Source of the DNA: Acidobacteriaceae bacterium
GTDB lineage: Bacteria; Acidobacteriota; Terriglobia; Terriglobales; Acidobacteriaceae
NCBI GenBank assembly: GCA_003139095.1
Contig: PLHW01000053.1
Span: forward strand, 23,946 to 87,945
Direction of reading: 5' to 3'
DNA length: 64,000 nt
The notes beneath the pieces were generated by a model. It made no database searches. It saw only the letters and a program-made list of their open reading frames with translations, and was not told where the DNA came from. Positions 48,948 through 57,137 of this stretch are shown in pieces. A program made the position numbers and the translations under genes. Each line of letters opens with the position of its first letter. Position 1 is the first letter of the stretch.

Positions 48948-50225
48948 GTGAGAAATTGTCTTAAGTTTGCGGCGGTCGCATTCGGTTTAGCGGTTTCGGT
49001 GGCTGCATCGGCACAGGTTGCCTTTAACGTGATCGCGGTGCCGCAGTCGCCGGCGAACTCATTTACGGCCATCAACAATTCGAGCCAGGTGGTGGCCAAC
49101 GGCGATAAACAAACGTCGGGCGACGTCGCGGTTTGGAGCCGAACTACAGGCTTTGAGGACCTTGGGCTGAGCGGCGCCAATGCTGCTGCTGCTGCGATGA
49201 ACGATTCGGGAGAAGTGGTGGGCGCGGGAAATCCGGAAGGCTCAGGCGCGGTGCAGGCCTTTGTTTTCGGGCCGGGCACGGGGGTGCAATGGCTGGGATC
49301 GCTCGGGGGCGGGCTGAGCGCGGCCTCTGGAGTGAACGAGTCAGGCACGGTGGTTGGGCTGTCCTACACGGCCGCGAAGACGCAGCATGCATTCCTCTGG
49401 ACGCCGGAGAGCGGCATGGAGGACTTGACGCCGCAGCTTCAGAGCATCGGCGGGGCGACCGCGGTAGGAGTGAATTCTGCGAACGAGGTTGCCGGGTATT
49501 ACTTTTCGAACGGCGATCGAAATCCGGTTGCGTTTTTGTGGACAGCGGCGGGAGGCTTGCAGAATCTGGCGCCGGCGGGAGCGATTGCGCTCGGAATCAA
49601 TGACGCGGGAACGATTGTGGGGCAGGCGCCGAATGCCCGCGGATTTAAACACGCATGTGCGTGGAGTTCAACCGGGCAGATGACGGACCTGGGCACCCTG
49701 GGCGGCGCGACCAGCAGCGCACTCGCAATTAACAATCGCGGATGGATTGTGGGGACTTCGCTGACGAGTTCGAAGAAGGGACTGCTGCGGGGATTTTTGT
49801 GGACGCCATCTGCGGGCATGCAGGACCTGGCGACGCTGGCCGGAGTTTCGAAACAGTTGCAGCCGTACTCGCTGCAGGTGAACGATTACGGGGTGATTGC
49901 GGTCTCGACGAATAAAGGGATTTCGCTGTACTCGCCGCTGATGCGGGTGGCGCTGACGTCGTCGGCGAATCCGTCGAAGGTGGCACAGCCGGTGACGTTT
50001 ACGGCGACGGTCGGTTCGATTGCGGGCGCGCCGCAGGACGGCGAGGCGGTGACATTCAAGATCGCAGGTCAGGTGGTTGGATCGGCAACGCTGGTGAATG
50101 GCGTCGCGCAATTTACGACTGCGGCCATTCCGAAGGGGGCGCATATTGTGTCGGCTGAATACGCGGGCGACGCTAATTACCTGGCTAGCCCGTATACGGC
50201 GCTGCATCAGGTGGTGAATCCCTAG
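48948..50225 (+). CDS. Secreted HAF-repeat protein with C-terminal Ig-like domain
   Basis: 425 residues, GTG start with CAGGAG upstream. Signal peptide ending VAASAQV. About six repeats of the HAF type, each with an (H)AFLWTPxxGMxDLxxL core alternating with AxxxNxxGxVVG, giving a probable beta-propeller-like extracellular domain. C-terminal 85 residues match a bacterial Ig-like (Big_3) fold: VTFTATVGS, GEAVTFKIAG, HIVSAEYAGDANYLAS. Probably a cell-surface or secreted protein of unknown target. Confidence 0.85.
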   Translation: MRNCLKFAAVAFGLAVSVAASAQVAFNVIAVPQSPANSFTAINNSSQVVANGDKQTSGDVAVWSRTTGFEDLGLSGANAAAAAMNDSGEVVGAGNPEGSGAVQAFVFGPGTGVQWLGSLGGGLSAASGVNESGTVVGLSYTAAKTQHAFLWTPESGMEDLTPQLQSIGGATAVGVNSANEVAGYYFSNGDRNPVAFLWTAAGGLQNLAPAGAIALGINDAGTIVGQAPNARGFKHACAWSSTGQMTDLGTLGGATSSALAINNRGWIVGTSLTSSKKGLLRGFLWTPSAGMQDLATLAGVSKQLQPYSLQVNDYGVIAVSTNKGISLYSPLMRVALTSSANPSKVAQPVTFTATVGSIAGAPQDGEAVTFKIAGQVVGSATLVNGVAQFTTAAIPKGAHIVSAEYAGDANYLASPYTALHQVVNP

Positions 50226-50243
50226 GCGGCTTTGAAGGCATGG

Positions 50244-50321
50244 CCACCACGGAGGCACAGAGGCACGGAGAAGATATTGAAGTCGATCGGGTTCCTCTTT
50301 GACTCTGTGTCTCGGTGGTGG
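50244..50321. repeat. CCACGGAG palindromic repeat, copy 2
   Basis: Left arm CCACCACGGAGGCACAGAG, right arm GACTCTGTGTCTCGGTGGTG; starts 19 bp after the HAF-repeat gene stop. Confidence 0.9.
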
Positions 50322-50427
50322 AAAAACCGGGTTGGGAGGCGGATTAACTTTCACGATGGATATCCTATTCTCGTGTGATGCGGCTCACTAATCGATCCCA
50401 TGGCGCGCGTGGTATTCTAGGGCGGTT

Positions 50428-50889
50428 ATGGGAATGACCGAGATCTTGCGAAAAGTGTTTCTGGTCGATCTGATCCAGGGACTTGGGGTGACATTCCGGT
50501 ATCAGCATCCGAAAGAGATTTATACGGAGCAGTATCCGCTGGAGCGGCCGCTGGTGGCGGAACGGTATCGCGGAGCGCCGCGGCTGAACGTGAATCCGGA
50601 TACGGACGAGAGTCTCTGCATTTCCTGTGACCTGTGCGCGCTGGCTTGCCCCGAACATTTGATTGTGGTGACCAGCGAGCGCAACGAAAAAACCCGCCGC
50701 AAAGAACTCACAAACTTCACCTACGACCTGAGCCGCTGCATGTTCTGTGGACTGTGCGAAGACGCGTGCCCGACGGACGCGCTGGAACTGACGCAGGATT
50801 TTGAGCTGGCCAGCTACACGCGCGAAGGCATGATCTGGGATCGGGAGATGCTGGAAAAAGGCCCGGTGCCCACGGTATATCAGAAGTAA
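50428..50889 (+). CDS. nuoI: NADH-quinone oxidoreductase subunit I (NuoI-like)
   Basis: 153 residues. Two 4Fe-4S motifs: CISCDLCALACP (near 66) and CMFCGLCEDACPTDAL (near 108), as in NuoI. The N-terminus VTFRYQHPKEIYTEQYPLERP is typical of complex I subunit I, which carries clusters N6a/N6b. No other nuo gene is present, so this subunit is encoded away from the main operon or is an extra copy. Confidence 0.88.
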   Translation: MGMTEILRKVFLVDLIQGLGVTFRYQHPKEIYTEQYPLERPLVAERYRGAPRLNVNPDTDESLCISCDLCALACPEHLIVVTSERNEKTRRKELTNFTYDLSRCMFCGLCEDACPTDALELTQDFELASYTREGMIWDREMLEKGPVPTVYQK

Positions 50890-50912
50890 ACCTCCGGTAG
50901 CACAAATCTCCA

Positions 50913-51740
50913 ATGTCCGACTCTTACGCGCCGCGGCGCATTGCCTGCCTGCAACCGAGCGCGACCGCGATTCTGGCGCGCGTGGGCGCGCTGGATCGAG
51001 TGGTGGCCTGCACGAAATATTGCGCGGACGTTGTGCCGAACCTGGATGCGCGCGAGCGGCTGGTGATTGCGGATTCGTGGAGCGCGAAGACGGAAGAGAT
51101 ACTGGCGGCGAAGCCGGACCTGGTGATTGCGGCGGTGCCGTACCAGCAGGCGGCGGTCGAGGAAATTCTGAAAGCAGGCGTGCGATTTTTGGGCCTGGCG
51201 CCGCGCACGCTTGAGGACGTTTACGGCGATATTGCGACGATTGCGGGATGCGTCGGCGCGAGCGAACGGGGCGGGAAAGTAATTGCCGAAATGCGCGAGG
51301 AAATTGAAAGCGTGAGGCGCGCGGCGGGCGAGCGGCGGAGGAAGCGAGTTTTTTGCGAGGAGTGGGGCAAGCCGATTATTGCGTCGCAGGCGTGGGTGGC
51401 GGAACTGGTGGAGGCGGCGGGCGGAGAATTTTTGGGGAAAGCGGGCGGACAGATTTCGGCGGAGGAAGTGGCGCGGCTGGAGCCGGAGGTGATTGTCGCG
51501 GCATGGTGCGGGGCGGGGGATCGAGTGCCGCTGGAAAAAATTGTGCGCGAGCGCGGGTGGGCTGAGATTGCGGCGGCGAGGGCGGGGCAGGTCTACTGTA
51601 TTTCCGACGAATTATTGAACACGCCGGCGCCGACGCTGATTGGGGGATTGCGGGCGCTGGCGGCGGCGATTCATCCGGAGACGTTTTGTGTTGAGGGCGA
51701 GTGGCCGCGGGGACTGCGGAGGATGGGAGAAACGCGGTAG
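50913..51740 (+). CDS. BtuF-like cobalamin/iron-chelate-binding protein, no signal peptide
   Basis: 275 residues with the periplasmic-binding fold of the BtuF/FhuD group: RIACLQPSATAILARVGALD near the start, KPDLVIAAVPYQQAAVEEIL, and the terminal LNTPAPTLIGGLRALAAAIHP. A long helix (EMREEIESVRRAAGERR) links the lobes. No signal peptide or lipobox is present, so it would remain in the cytosol, unlike transport-type relatives. It follows nuoI by 23 bp; no ABC transporter genes adjoin. Confidence 0.82.
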   Translation: MSDSYAPRRIACLQPSATAILARVGALDRVVACTKYCADVVPNLDARERLVIADSWSAKTEEILAAKPDLVIAAVPYQQAAVEEILKAGVRFLGLAPRTLEDVYGDIATIAGCVGASERGGKVIAEMREEIESVRRAAGERRRKRVFCEEWGKPIIASQAWVAELVEAAGGEFLGKAGGQISAEEVARLEPEVIVAAWCGAGDRVPLEKIVRERGWAEIAAARAGQVYCISDELLNTPAPTLIGGLRALAAAIHPETFCVEGEWPRGLRRMGETR

Positions 51741-51750
51741 TCCGAAATTG

Positions 51751-51872
51751 TTCACCACGGAGTCACAGAGTCAGGGAGAAAGTCTTGAAGCGCAAAACCT
51801 TGAGCTGCAAAACCGGAGACTGGAGTTGTGCGGGGAGGTTCTCTGTTCCCCGGTGACTCTGCGGTGGAAGAA
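51751..51872. repeat. CCACGGAG palindromic repeat, copy 3
   Basis: Left arm TTCACCACGGAGTCACAGAG, right arm CGGTGACTCTGCGGTGGAA; the centre is longer (about 80 bp) than in the other copies. Starts 10 bp after the preceding stop. Confidence 0.88.
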
Positions 51873-51940
51873 TTGAAGTAGGAGACGACCGGGAGCGACC
51901 GGAGCCGACGACGCGGTAGAGTAGTTTAGGATGGAAAATC

Positions 51941-52444
51941 ATGCCAAGCGCATTTAAGTCAGAGAAGCACGAAGAAGTGCGGCGAGACATCGACCGGCTG
52001 AATTCCGAGGGCTTGTCGGCCGATCGGTTCATGGACCGGCTCACGCTGCTGTTGAACGAAAAGATGCTGAAGTACAACTGGGTCGGTTTCTACATGCTGG
52101 AGAAAGGCGCGAAACCGCCGGTCCTGGTGCTGGGGCATTTTCAGGGAGCGATGACGCCGCACACGCGCATTCATCTTCACCAGGGAATTTGCGGGGCGGC
52201 GGCGTCGTCGGGAAAAACGGTGGTGGTTGACGACGTGAGGGAGGACTCGCGTTATCTGGCGTGCTCGCTGGAAACGAAGTCGGAGATTGTAGTGCCGTTT
52301 TTTGTGCGCGGCGAGGTGGCGGGCGAACTCGATATCGACAGTCATTTTGCGGCGGCGTTTGGGGCGGATGACCGGGTGCTGGTGGAGTATTGCGCGGAAC
52401 TGGTGGGCAAGCGACTGGAGAAAGAACCAGCGCAAGCAAAATAA
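51941..52444 (+). CDS. GAF-domain protein related to free-methionine-R-sulfoxide reductase
   Basis: 167 residues, single GAF domain. NWVGFYMLEKG, VLVLGHFQGAMTPHTRI, GICGAAASSGKTVVVDDV, YLAC and SEIVVPFFVRGEVAGELDID match the fRMsr pattern. Of the three Cys of that family, the two equivalent to Cys94 and Cys118 of the E. coli enzyme are present (24 residues apart), but the position of Cys84 is His. It may be an enzyme with altered recycling or a ligand sensor. Overlaps no neighbour; mutT follows by 21 bp. Confidence 0.78.
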   Translation: MPSAFKSEKHEEVRRDIDRLNSEGLSADRFMDRLTLLLNEKMLKYNWVGFYMLEKGAKPPVLVLGHFQGAMTPHTRIHLHQGICGAAASSGKTVVVDDVREDSRYLACSLETKSEIVVPFFVRGEVAGELDIDSHFAAAFGADDRVLVEYCAELVGKRLEKEPAQAK

Positions 52445-52465
52445 GCGCGGGGGAATGGGAGTCGC

Positions 52466-52858
52466 ATGAAGCGGGTGGTGGCTGCGCTAATCGTGAACGA
52501 TGGGCGAATTCTGGCGTGCCAGCGAACACGCCATCAGCCGATGCCGCTGAAGTGGGAATTTCCGGGGGGCAAGATCGAGGATGGCGAGCAGCCGCGCGAG
52601 GCGCTGCGGCGCGAGTTGGAAGAAGAGTTGGGAATCGAAGCGACGATTGGCGATGAGGTGGTGCGCATTCACCATGAGTATCCGGGCGGGGGATCGATCG
52701 ACTTGCGATTTTTTGAGGTGAGAACGTTTCGGGGAGAGATTGAAAACCGGATATTTCGGGAGATCCGCTGGGTAGGGCGGAAAGAATTGCTGGACCTGGA
52801 TTTCTTGGAGGCGGACCGCACGCTGGTGAGGGATCTGGCGGCGGGGAAGTTGATTTAA
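52466..52858 (+). CDS. mutT: MutT-type Nudix hydrolase
   Basis: 130 residues. The Nudix box GGKIEDGEQPREALRRELEE (then ELGI) begins near residue 37, in the family GX5EX7REUXEEXGU form. The size and the FPGGK/FEVRTFRGE segments fit 8-oxo-dGTP diphosphatase, which removes oxidised nucleotides. It follows the GAF/fRMsr-like gene, consistent with an oxidative-damage theme. Confidence 0.92.
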   Translation: MKRVVAALIVNDGRILACQRTRHQPMPLKWEFPGGKIEDGEQPREALRRELEEELGIEATIGDEVVRIHHEYPGGGSIDLRFFEVRTFRGEIENRIFREIRWVGRKELLDLDFLEADRTLVRDLAAGKLI

Positions 52859-52943
52859 AGCGCAGGGATGGAAGGCGCGGTCAGGCCGACGGATTTAACG
52901 TGCGCCGAAGCGCAGGGCCGCTCGGTCGCAAGAACACTGGCCG

Positions 52944-54203
52944 CTAACCTGTTTTTCCACTCAGTTGTCCCCACACGAGAAGGGCGGTCAATCCAATCAT
53001 AATTACGGTGGTCGCCCACGCGATGATGTTGAACAGCGTGGTGTTGACGAATTCGCCCATCAACTCTTTTTTGTTAATCAGCAGCAACATGAAGATGAGG
53101 ACGAACGGCAGCACTGCGCCATTGACCACCTGCGACAACACGGTGATTTTGACGAGCGGAATGCCGGGGATGAGGATGACGATGGCGCCGGCGGCGATGA
53201 GGATGGTGTAGAGCCAGTAGAAGGCCGGGGCTTCGGAGAATTTCATGCCCACGCCGGACTCGAAGCCGAGGCCTTCGCAGACGGTGTAGGCGGTGGAAAG
53301 AGGCAGGATGGACGCGGCAAAGAGCGAGGCGTTGAAGAGGCCGAGCGAGAAGAGAATGTAGGCGTAATCGCCGGCGAGCGGGCGAAGGGCCTGGGCGGCG
53401 TCGGCGGCGTCGCGGATTTCGCTGTGGCCGTGTACGTACAACGTGGCGGCGCAGGCCACGATGATGAACCAGGCGACCACGTCGGTGAAAATGCAGCCGA
53501 CGATGACGTCGAGCTTGGAGGCCTTGTATTGGCGGCGCGTGATTCCTTTTTCGACGATGGAGGATTGCAGGTAGAACTGCATCCAGGGGGCGATGGTGGT
53601 GCCGACGACGCCGATGACCATGTAGAGGTAGGAGTCCTGCTTAAAGGCGGCGAGTTGCGGCGGCTTGATGGTGGCGGTCAAGGCCTCGATCCACGCGGGT
53701 TTGGCGAGGAAGCCGGCGAGAATGTACGTGATATAGAAAAAGGAGGCCGCAAGGAAAACTTTTTCGACGCCCTTGTACTGGCCCTTGACGATGATGAGCC
53801 AGACGATGACGGCGCAGACGGGAACGGAATAGTACTTGGAAATGCCGAACAATTCCATGCTGCCGGCGATGCCCGCGAACTCGGCGATGACGTTGCCGAA
53901 ATTCGTGATCAGAATGCCGAGCATCATGAGGAAGGTGATGCGCAGGCCGAACTCTTCGCGGATGAGGTCGCTAAGGCCTTTGCCGGTGACGGCGCCCATG
54001 CGGGCGCACATTTCCTGGACCACAATCAGCGCGACGGTGATTGGGATCATCGTCCAGAGCAGCATGTGGCCGAACTGCGCGCCGGCAGCCGAGTACGTAA
54101 AGATGCCACCGGCATCGTTGTCGACGTTCGCGGTAATAAATCCGGGTCCTACCACGGCGAAGAAGAGCAGGATCTGGATTTTCCAGCGTTTCAGGAATTT
54201 CAT
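52944..54203 (-). CDS. NRAMP-family (SLC11) transporter, atypical metal site
   Basis: 419 residues, about 11 helices. TM1 carries GPGFITANVDNDAGG: the canonical DPGN motif becomes D30-A-G-G33, keeping Asp but losing Asn. TM6 reads TTIAPWMQ at 202-209, where the canonical metal-binding Met of the AxMPH motif is Ala205 and the His is Trp. Loss of this Met is known in NRAMP-related Mg2+ transporters. Manganese/iron import in the usual sense is therefore doubtful. It is the last gene in a leftward group with an MgtE-N/CBS protein. Confidence 0.88.
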   Translation of the reverse strand: MKFLKRWKIQILLFFAVVGPGFITANVDNDAGGIFTYSAAGAQFGHMLLWTMIPITVALIVVQEMCARMGAVTGKGLSDLIREEFGLRITFLMMLGILITNFGNVIAEFAGIAGSMELFGISKYYSVPVCAVIVWLIIVKGQYKGVEKVFLAASFFYITYILAGFLAKPAWIEALTATIKPPQLAAFKQDSYLYMVIGVVGTTIAPWMQFYLQSSIVEKGITRRQYKASKLDVIVGCIFTDVVAWFIIVACAATLYVHGHSEIRDAADAAQALRPLAGDYAYILFSLGLFNASLFAASILPLSTAYTVCEGLGFESGVGMKFSEAPAFYWLYTILIAAGAIVILIPGIPLVKITVLSQVVNGAVLPFVLIFMLLLINKKELMGEFVNTTLFNIIAWATTVIMIGLTALLVWGQLSGKTG

Positions 54204-54358
54204 GCGCGCAGCTTGGTGACATGCGGATGGAGCAATATAGCTTCAAGGACGCCATAGGATAAACGGAGTTAGGGGGTCGGTGAAACAAAAAAGCGCTGGG
54301 GCAGAAGAAAAACGAATCGACGGAAGGCGAAACAGAATTTGATCGGGGCTTGGGGCGG

Positions 54359-55075
54359 CTAATGCGCGGATTTGTTAAGCGCGGCGGTGGCGGCGGCGAT
54401 GAGATCGGCCAGAAGCTTGGCAAAGTTCTGGTCAGACTTGGGGGCAGCCACGTGGGCGAGGCTTGCGGCCTTGAGCACGCGGCGCAGGTGGGAGAGTCCG
54501 GTGAGGAATTGGATCAGCGTTACGATGCCTCCCCAGAACAGCAGGCGCGATAGACTCCAGTGCGCGTAACAGAAGACGTACCAACCGGTGAGCAACGCCG
54601 CGGCCATCGAACCGGCCATAACATTCAAAGTCTCGCGGCGGTCGAGGGTGTCGAGAAGATCCTGGTGCTGGAGGCGGAGCTCTAGGGTCCGGGCCGTCAC
54701 TTCGGTGGGATTGTGGACAAGCCAATCGCGCACACTGCCCTCACGGGGCTCCGCGACGTGGCGCGCATGCCGGTCGTACATCCAGATCACATACTTGGCA
54801 AGGCCGATGGGCATATAGACGGTGGCAGCCATCAAGGCTCCGGTGGCGTAGCAGACGGCGATTACGGCAACGAACGCGGCCCAGGCGGGAAGGGTATAGG
54901 GCAAAAGCAGAGTTTTGAGCTGCTGAAGATTGTAGCTGCCGGAGATGAGTCCGATGGCGAGAAAGAGGCCGCCGGGGAGCGCGTAACCAAAGAGGTCGCG
55001 CACGAGCATGAAGGTCTTGTTGAGTTGACCGATAAAACCAGGCCAGCCGCTCGCGCCGTCGCCGGAATCCGCCAT
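54359..55075 (-). CDS. Membrane protein of unknown function between MgtE-like and NRAMP genes
   Basis: 238 residues with about four transmembrane helices: two around 33-85 (YALPGGLFLAIGLISG; AWAAFVAVIAVCYATGALMA) and two around 158-195. The middle loop is charged (DRHARHVAEPREGSVRDWLV) and a cytosolic tail is Ala/Lys-rich. No family recognised. It lies on the same strand between the MgtE-N/CBS gene and the NRAMP gene. Confidence 0.65.
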   Translation of the reverse strand: MADSGDGASGWPGFIGQLNKTFMLVRDLFGYALPGGLFLAIGLISGSYNLQQLKTLLLPYTLPAWAAFVAVIAVCYATGALMAATVYMPIGLAKYVIWMYDRHARHVAEPREGSVRDWLVHNPTEVTARTLELRLQHQDLLDTLDRRETLNVMAGSMAAALLTGWYVFCYAHWSLSRLLFWGGIVTLIQFLTGLSHLRRVLKAASLAHVAAPKSDQNFAKLLADLIAAATAALNKSAH

Positions 55076-55134
55076 GGGGCGAAGTCTATACTCGGGGGAA
55101 ATTGGGCGTCAATTGCAAGAGCGGAGTCCGTGCG

Positions 55135-55238
55135 TTCACCACGGAGTCACCGAGGCACGGAGAAAAGCAACTCCTTTCAAAAACTTCCGCGCTTTGATTT
55201 TGCGGTTCGAGATTTCTCTGTGACTCTGGGGTGGGCAA
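55135..55238. repeat. CCACGGAG palindromic repeat, copy 4
   Basis: Left arm TTCACCACGGAGTCACCGAG, right arm TTTCTCTGTGACTCTGGGGT; about 46 bp after the stop of the leftward MgtE-like gene. Its centre shares a TTTGATTTTGCGGTTC piece with the (reversed) centre of copy 3. Confidence 0.85.
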
Positions 55239-55284
55239 AACAAACTCGACTACCAGAGCCGGAAAGGCAGTTTGCGCCGAGTGG

Positions 55285-56526
55285 TTACAGTTTGGCGCGC
55301 AGCATATTGATGACGTCGTCGGGCGTGATTACGCCCAGGAGCTGATTCTTGCTGTCGATCACGGGCAGGGTGAGCAGATTGTATTTATCGAAGAGTTCGG
55401 CGAACTCCTTCTCTTTGGCGTTTTCGGGGCAGTAGATTAAGGGCTCCTGGGTTAGGCCAAGCAGCGGGGCAGTGGGGGGCGCGAGGACGATTCTAGCGAG
55501 GGGCACGGCGCCGACCAGCGTTCCCTGGGTATCGACGAGGAAGACGGTGCTCATGCTTTCCATGCGGCCTTCAAAGCTGCGCATAGCCTCGATCGCGTCA
55601 TGGGTGGTCGACGTGAGGGGCAGCGCGATGTACTCGGTGGTCATGCGGCCGGCCGCGGAGTTCTCTCTGAATTCGAGCAGTCCGCTGACTTCCTGGCGCT
55701 CTTCGGGCTGCATCTGCACGAGAATTTCGGCGGTGCGTTCCTCAGGCAGATCGCCGAGCAGATCGGCGGCGGCGTCGGGCTCCATCTCCTCGACAATGTC
55801 GGCGGCGCGATCGGAATCGAGCGATTCGACAATCGATTTCTGCACCCTGGGTTGGAGCTCTTCCAGAGCGTCGGCGGCGACGCCTTCGTCGAGGGTTTCA
55901 AAAACGGCCTCGCGCTCGTCGGGCGCCAGATCCTCGATGATGTCGGCGATATCGGCGGGATGGAGTTTGGCCAAACGCTCGTGCGAGATCTTTAGGCGAA
56001 CGCGGCGGGCGGGGTCGGTTTCGATCAGGTCGACGAAGTCCCAGGGAATTTCTCGCGGCGGCACACGTTGGAGAAGGGCGCGCAAGGCGGCGGCGGGAAC
56101 CACGCCCTTCAATAGACGGCGAATGGCGCCGCGCGCGCCCACATCCACGCCGCCCACGCGCAATTGAAGATGGCCGAGGGCAGTGTCCTGATGAAAATCG
56201 ACGTCGTTCACGCGCACGACTTTGCGGCCGTGGACATCAATGACCTGCTGATCGAGCAAGTCGCGGCTGAGGAGGAGCAATCCTTCCGCGCCATCGGCCA
56301 GGACCCAGTCGCCGATGGCGCTGCTGGCGCGCACAACGCCCTCAATGGTGGAGACTGCGCCGATCGGCAGCAAGCGATTGCCGGAAGAGGTTTTGACGAT
56401 GAGGACAGCGATTTTGGTGCGGTCTTCCTGGGGGGCAAGGGCGACCTCGCGCACGTGACCACTGGCGGCCCCGGTCGAGTCATAGACCGTCGAGCCCAGC
56501 AGTTCGCTCAGAGCCAGCGTGCTCAT
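55285..56526 (-). CDS. Soluble MgtE-N/CBS protein with N-terminal PRC-barrel, no channel domain
   Basis: 413 residues. A PRC-barrel-like domain at about 5-85 (LGSTVYDSTGAASGHVREVA), a second similar barrel to about 170, then an MgtE N-domain (LHPADIADIIEDLAPDEREA through DAAADLLGDLPEERTAEIL, about 190-280) and a CBS pair (about 290-413, ending GVITPDDVINML). This is the Mg2+-sensing cytosolic part of MgtE without the transmembrane channel. It is the first gene of a leftward group that ends in an NRAMP-like transporter, suggesting it regulates that carrier. Confidence 0.88.
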   Translation of the reverse strand: MSTLALSELLGSTVYDSTGAASGHVREVALAPQEDRTKIAVLIVKTSSGNRLLPIGAVSTIEGVVRASSAIGDWVLADGAEGLLLLSRDLLDQQVIDVHGRKVVRVNDVDFHQDTALGHLQLRVGGVDVGARGAIRRLLKGVVPAAALRALLQRVPPREIPWDFVDLIETDPARRVRLKISHERLAKLHPADIADIIEDLAPDEREAVFETLDEGVAADALEELQPRVQKSIVESLDSDRAADIVEEMEPDAAADLLGDLPEERTAEILVQMQPEERQEVSGLLEFRENSAAGRMTTEYIALPLTSTTHDAIEAMRSFEGRMESMSTVFLVDTQGTLVGAVPLARIVLAPPTAPLLGLTQEPLIYCPENAKEKEFAELFDKYNLLTLPVIDSKNQLLGVITPDDVINMLRAKL

Positions 56527-56712
56527 GGTGAAGAGAATACAAAAACATGCACCGGGGAAGCCAGCAGATTCCGAGGATGGCGAGAGAAAGCTCTTCGAAA
56601 GAAGTCGTCATCTAAAATATTGGCAGATTATGGCAATTCCGATGGGTGGCCTTGCGGGGCAAGAATCCGCGCCCCCCGCAAATAGGCGATAAATGCCTTG
56701 TAAATGCCGCAA

Positions 56713-56741
56713 TTGACAATCGCTGTGCCAGACGGCATTAT
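56713..56741 (+). promoter_or_regulatory. Promoter of the orphan flp gene
   Basis: TTGACA (56713-56718), 17-nt spacer, CATTAT (56736-56741), about 47 bp before the ATG. The -35 is a perfect consensus. Confidence 0.6.
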
Positions 56742-56787
56742 TACGTACACAAGCTGGCCGAAGACAATACTGGTTCTGGGAGGAATT

Positions 56788-56952
56788 ATGGTTCAGTTTT
56801 TTCGGGGCATCTGGGCGGACGAGCAAGGCCAGGATATCGCCGAATACGCGGTGATGCTGGCAGTTATTCTAGTGCTGGTGATTGGGACGGTTCGGCTGAT
56901 CGGTACCAATGCAAATACTGTGTTCTCCAATGCGGCTAGTTCGATCCAGTAA
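56788..56952 (+). CDS. Flp-type pilin, copy 2 (orphan)
   Basis: 54 residues from the ATG at 56788 with GGGAGGAATT just upstream. EQGQDIAEYAVMLAVILVLV and RLIGTNANTVFSNAASSIQ are almost identical to the pilin of the tad locus 26.7 kb away; only the leader (MVQFFRGIWAD) and a few residues near the end differ. It has its own promoter and terminator and no tad neighbours, so it is a separately controlled pilin or minor subunit. Confidence 0.92.
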   Translation: MVQFFRGIWADEQGQDIAEYAVMLAVILVLVIGTVRLIGTNANTVFSNAASSIQ

Positions 56953-56986
56953 GATTCTCCACAAAGTTTCCACAAATCGGTAAAGG

Positions 56987-57024
56987 AGGCCAGCTTCCAC
57001 CAAAAGTCGCTGGTCCCTTTTTTC
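56987..57024 (+). terminator. Probable terminator after the orphan flp gene
   Basis: GGCCAGC ... GCTGGTC stem (one G-T pair) with a 14-nt loop, followed by CCTTTTTTC. Confidence 0.6.
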
Positions 57025-57137
57025 GCTTTTCGAGCGCCCTTTTCCCATTATCTTTTCTACCGATTGAGAAATGCACCCGTCTCTCTTTATTTGTCATCGA
57101 ATAGGCTCAGAGCCTAACCTACCAGCAGGAGTGATGC

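Noticed and set aside
52965..54257. Long open frame (430 codons) opposite the NRAMP gene
   Set aside because: Antisense to a clear membrane transporter; product is Gly/Asp/Glu-rich without domains.
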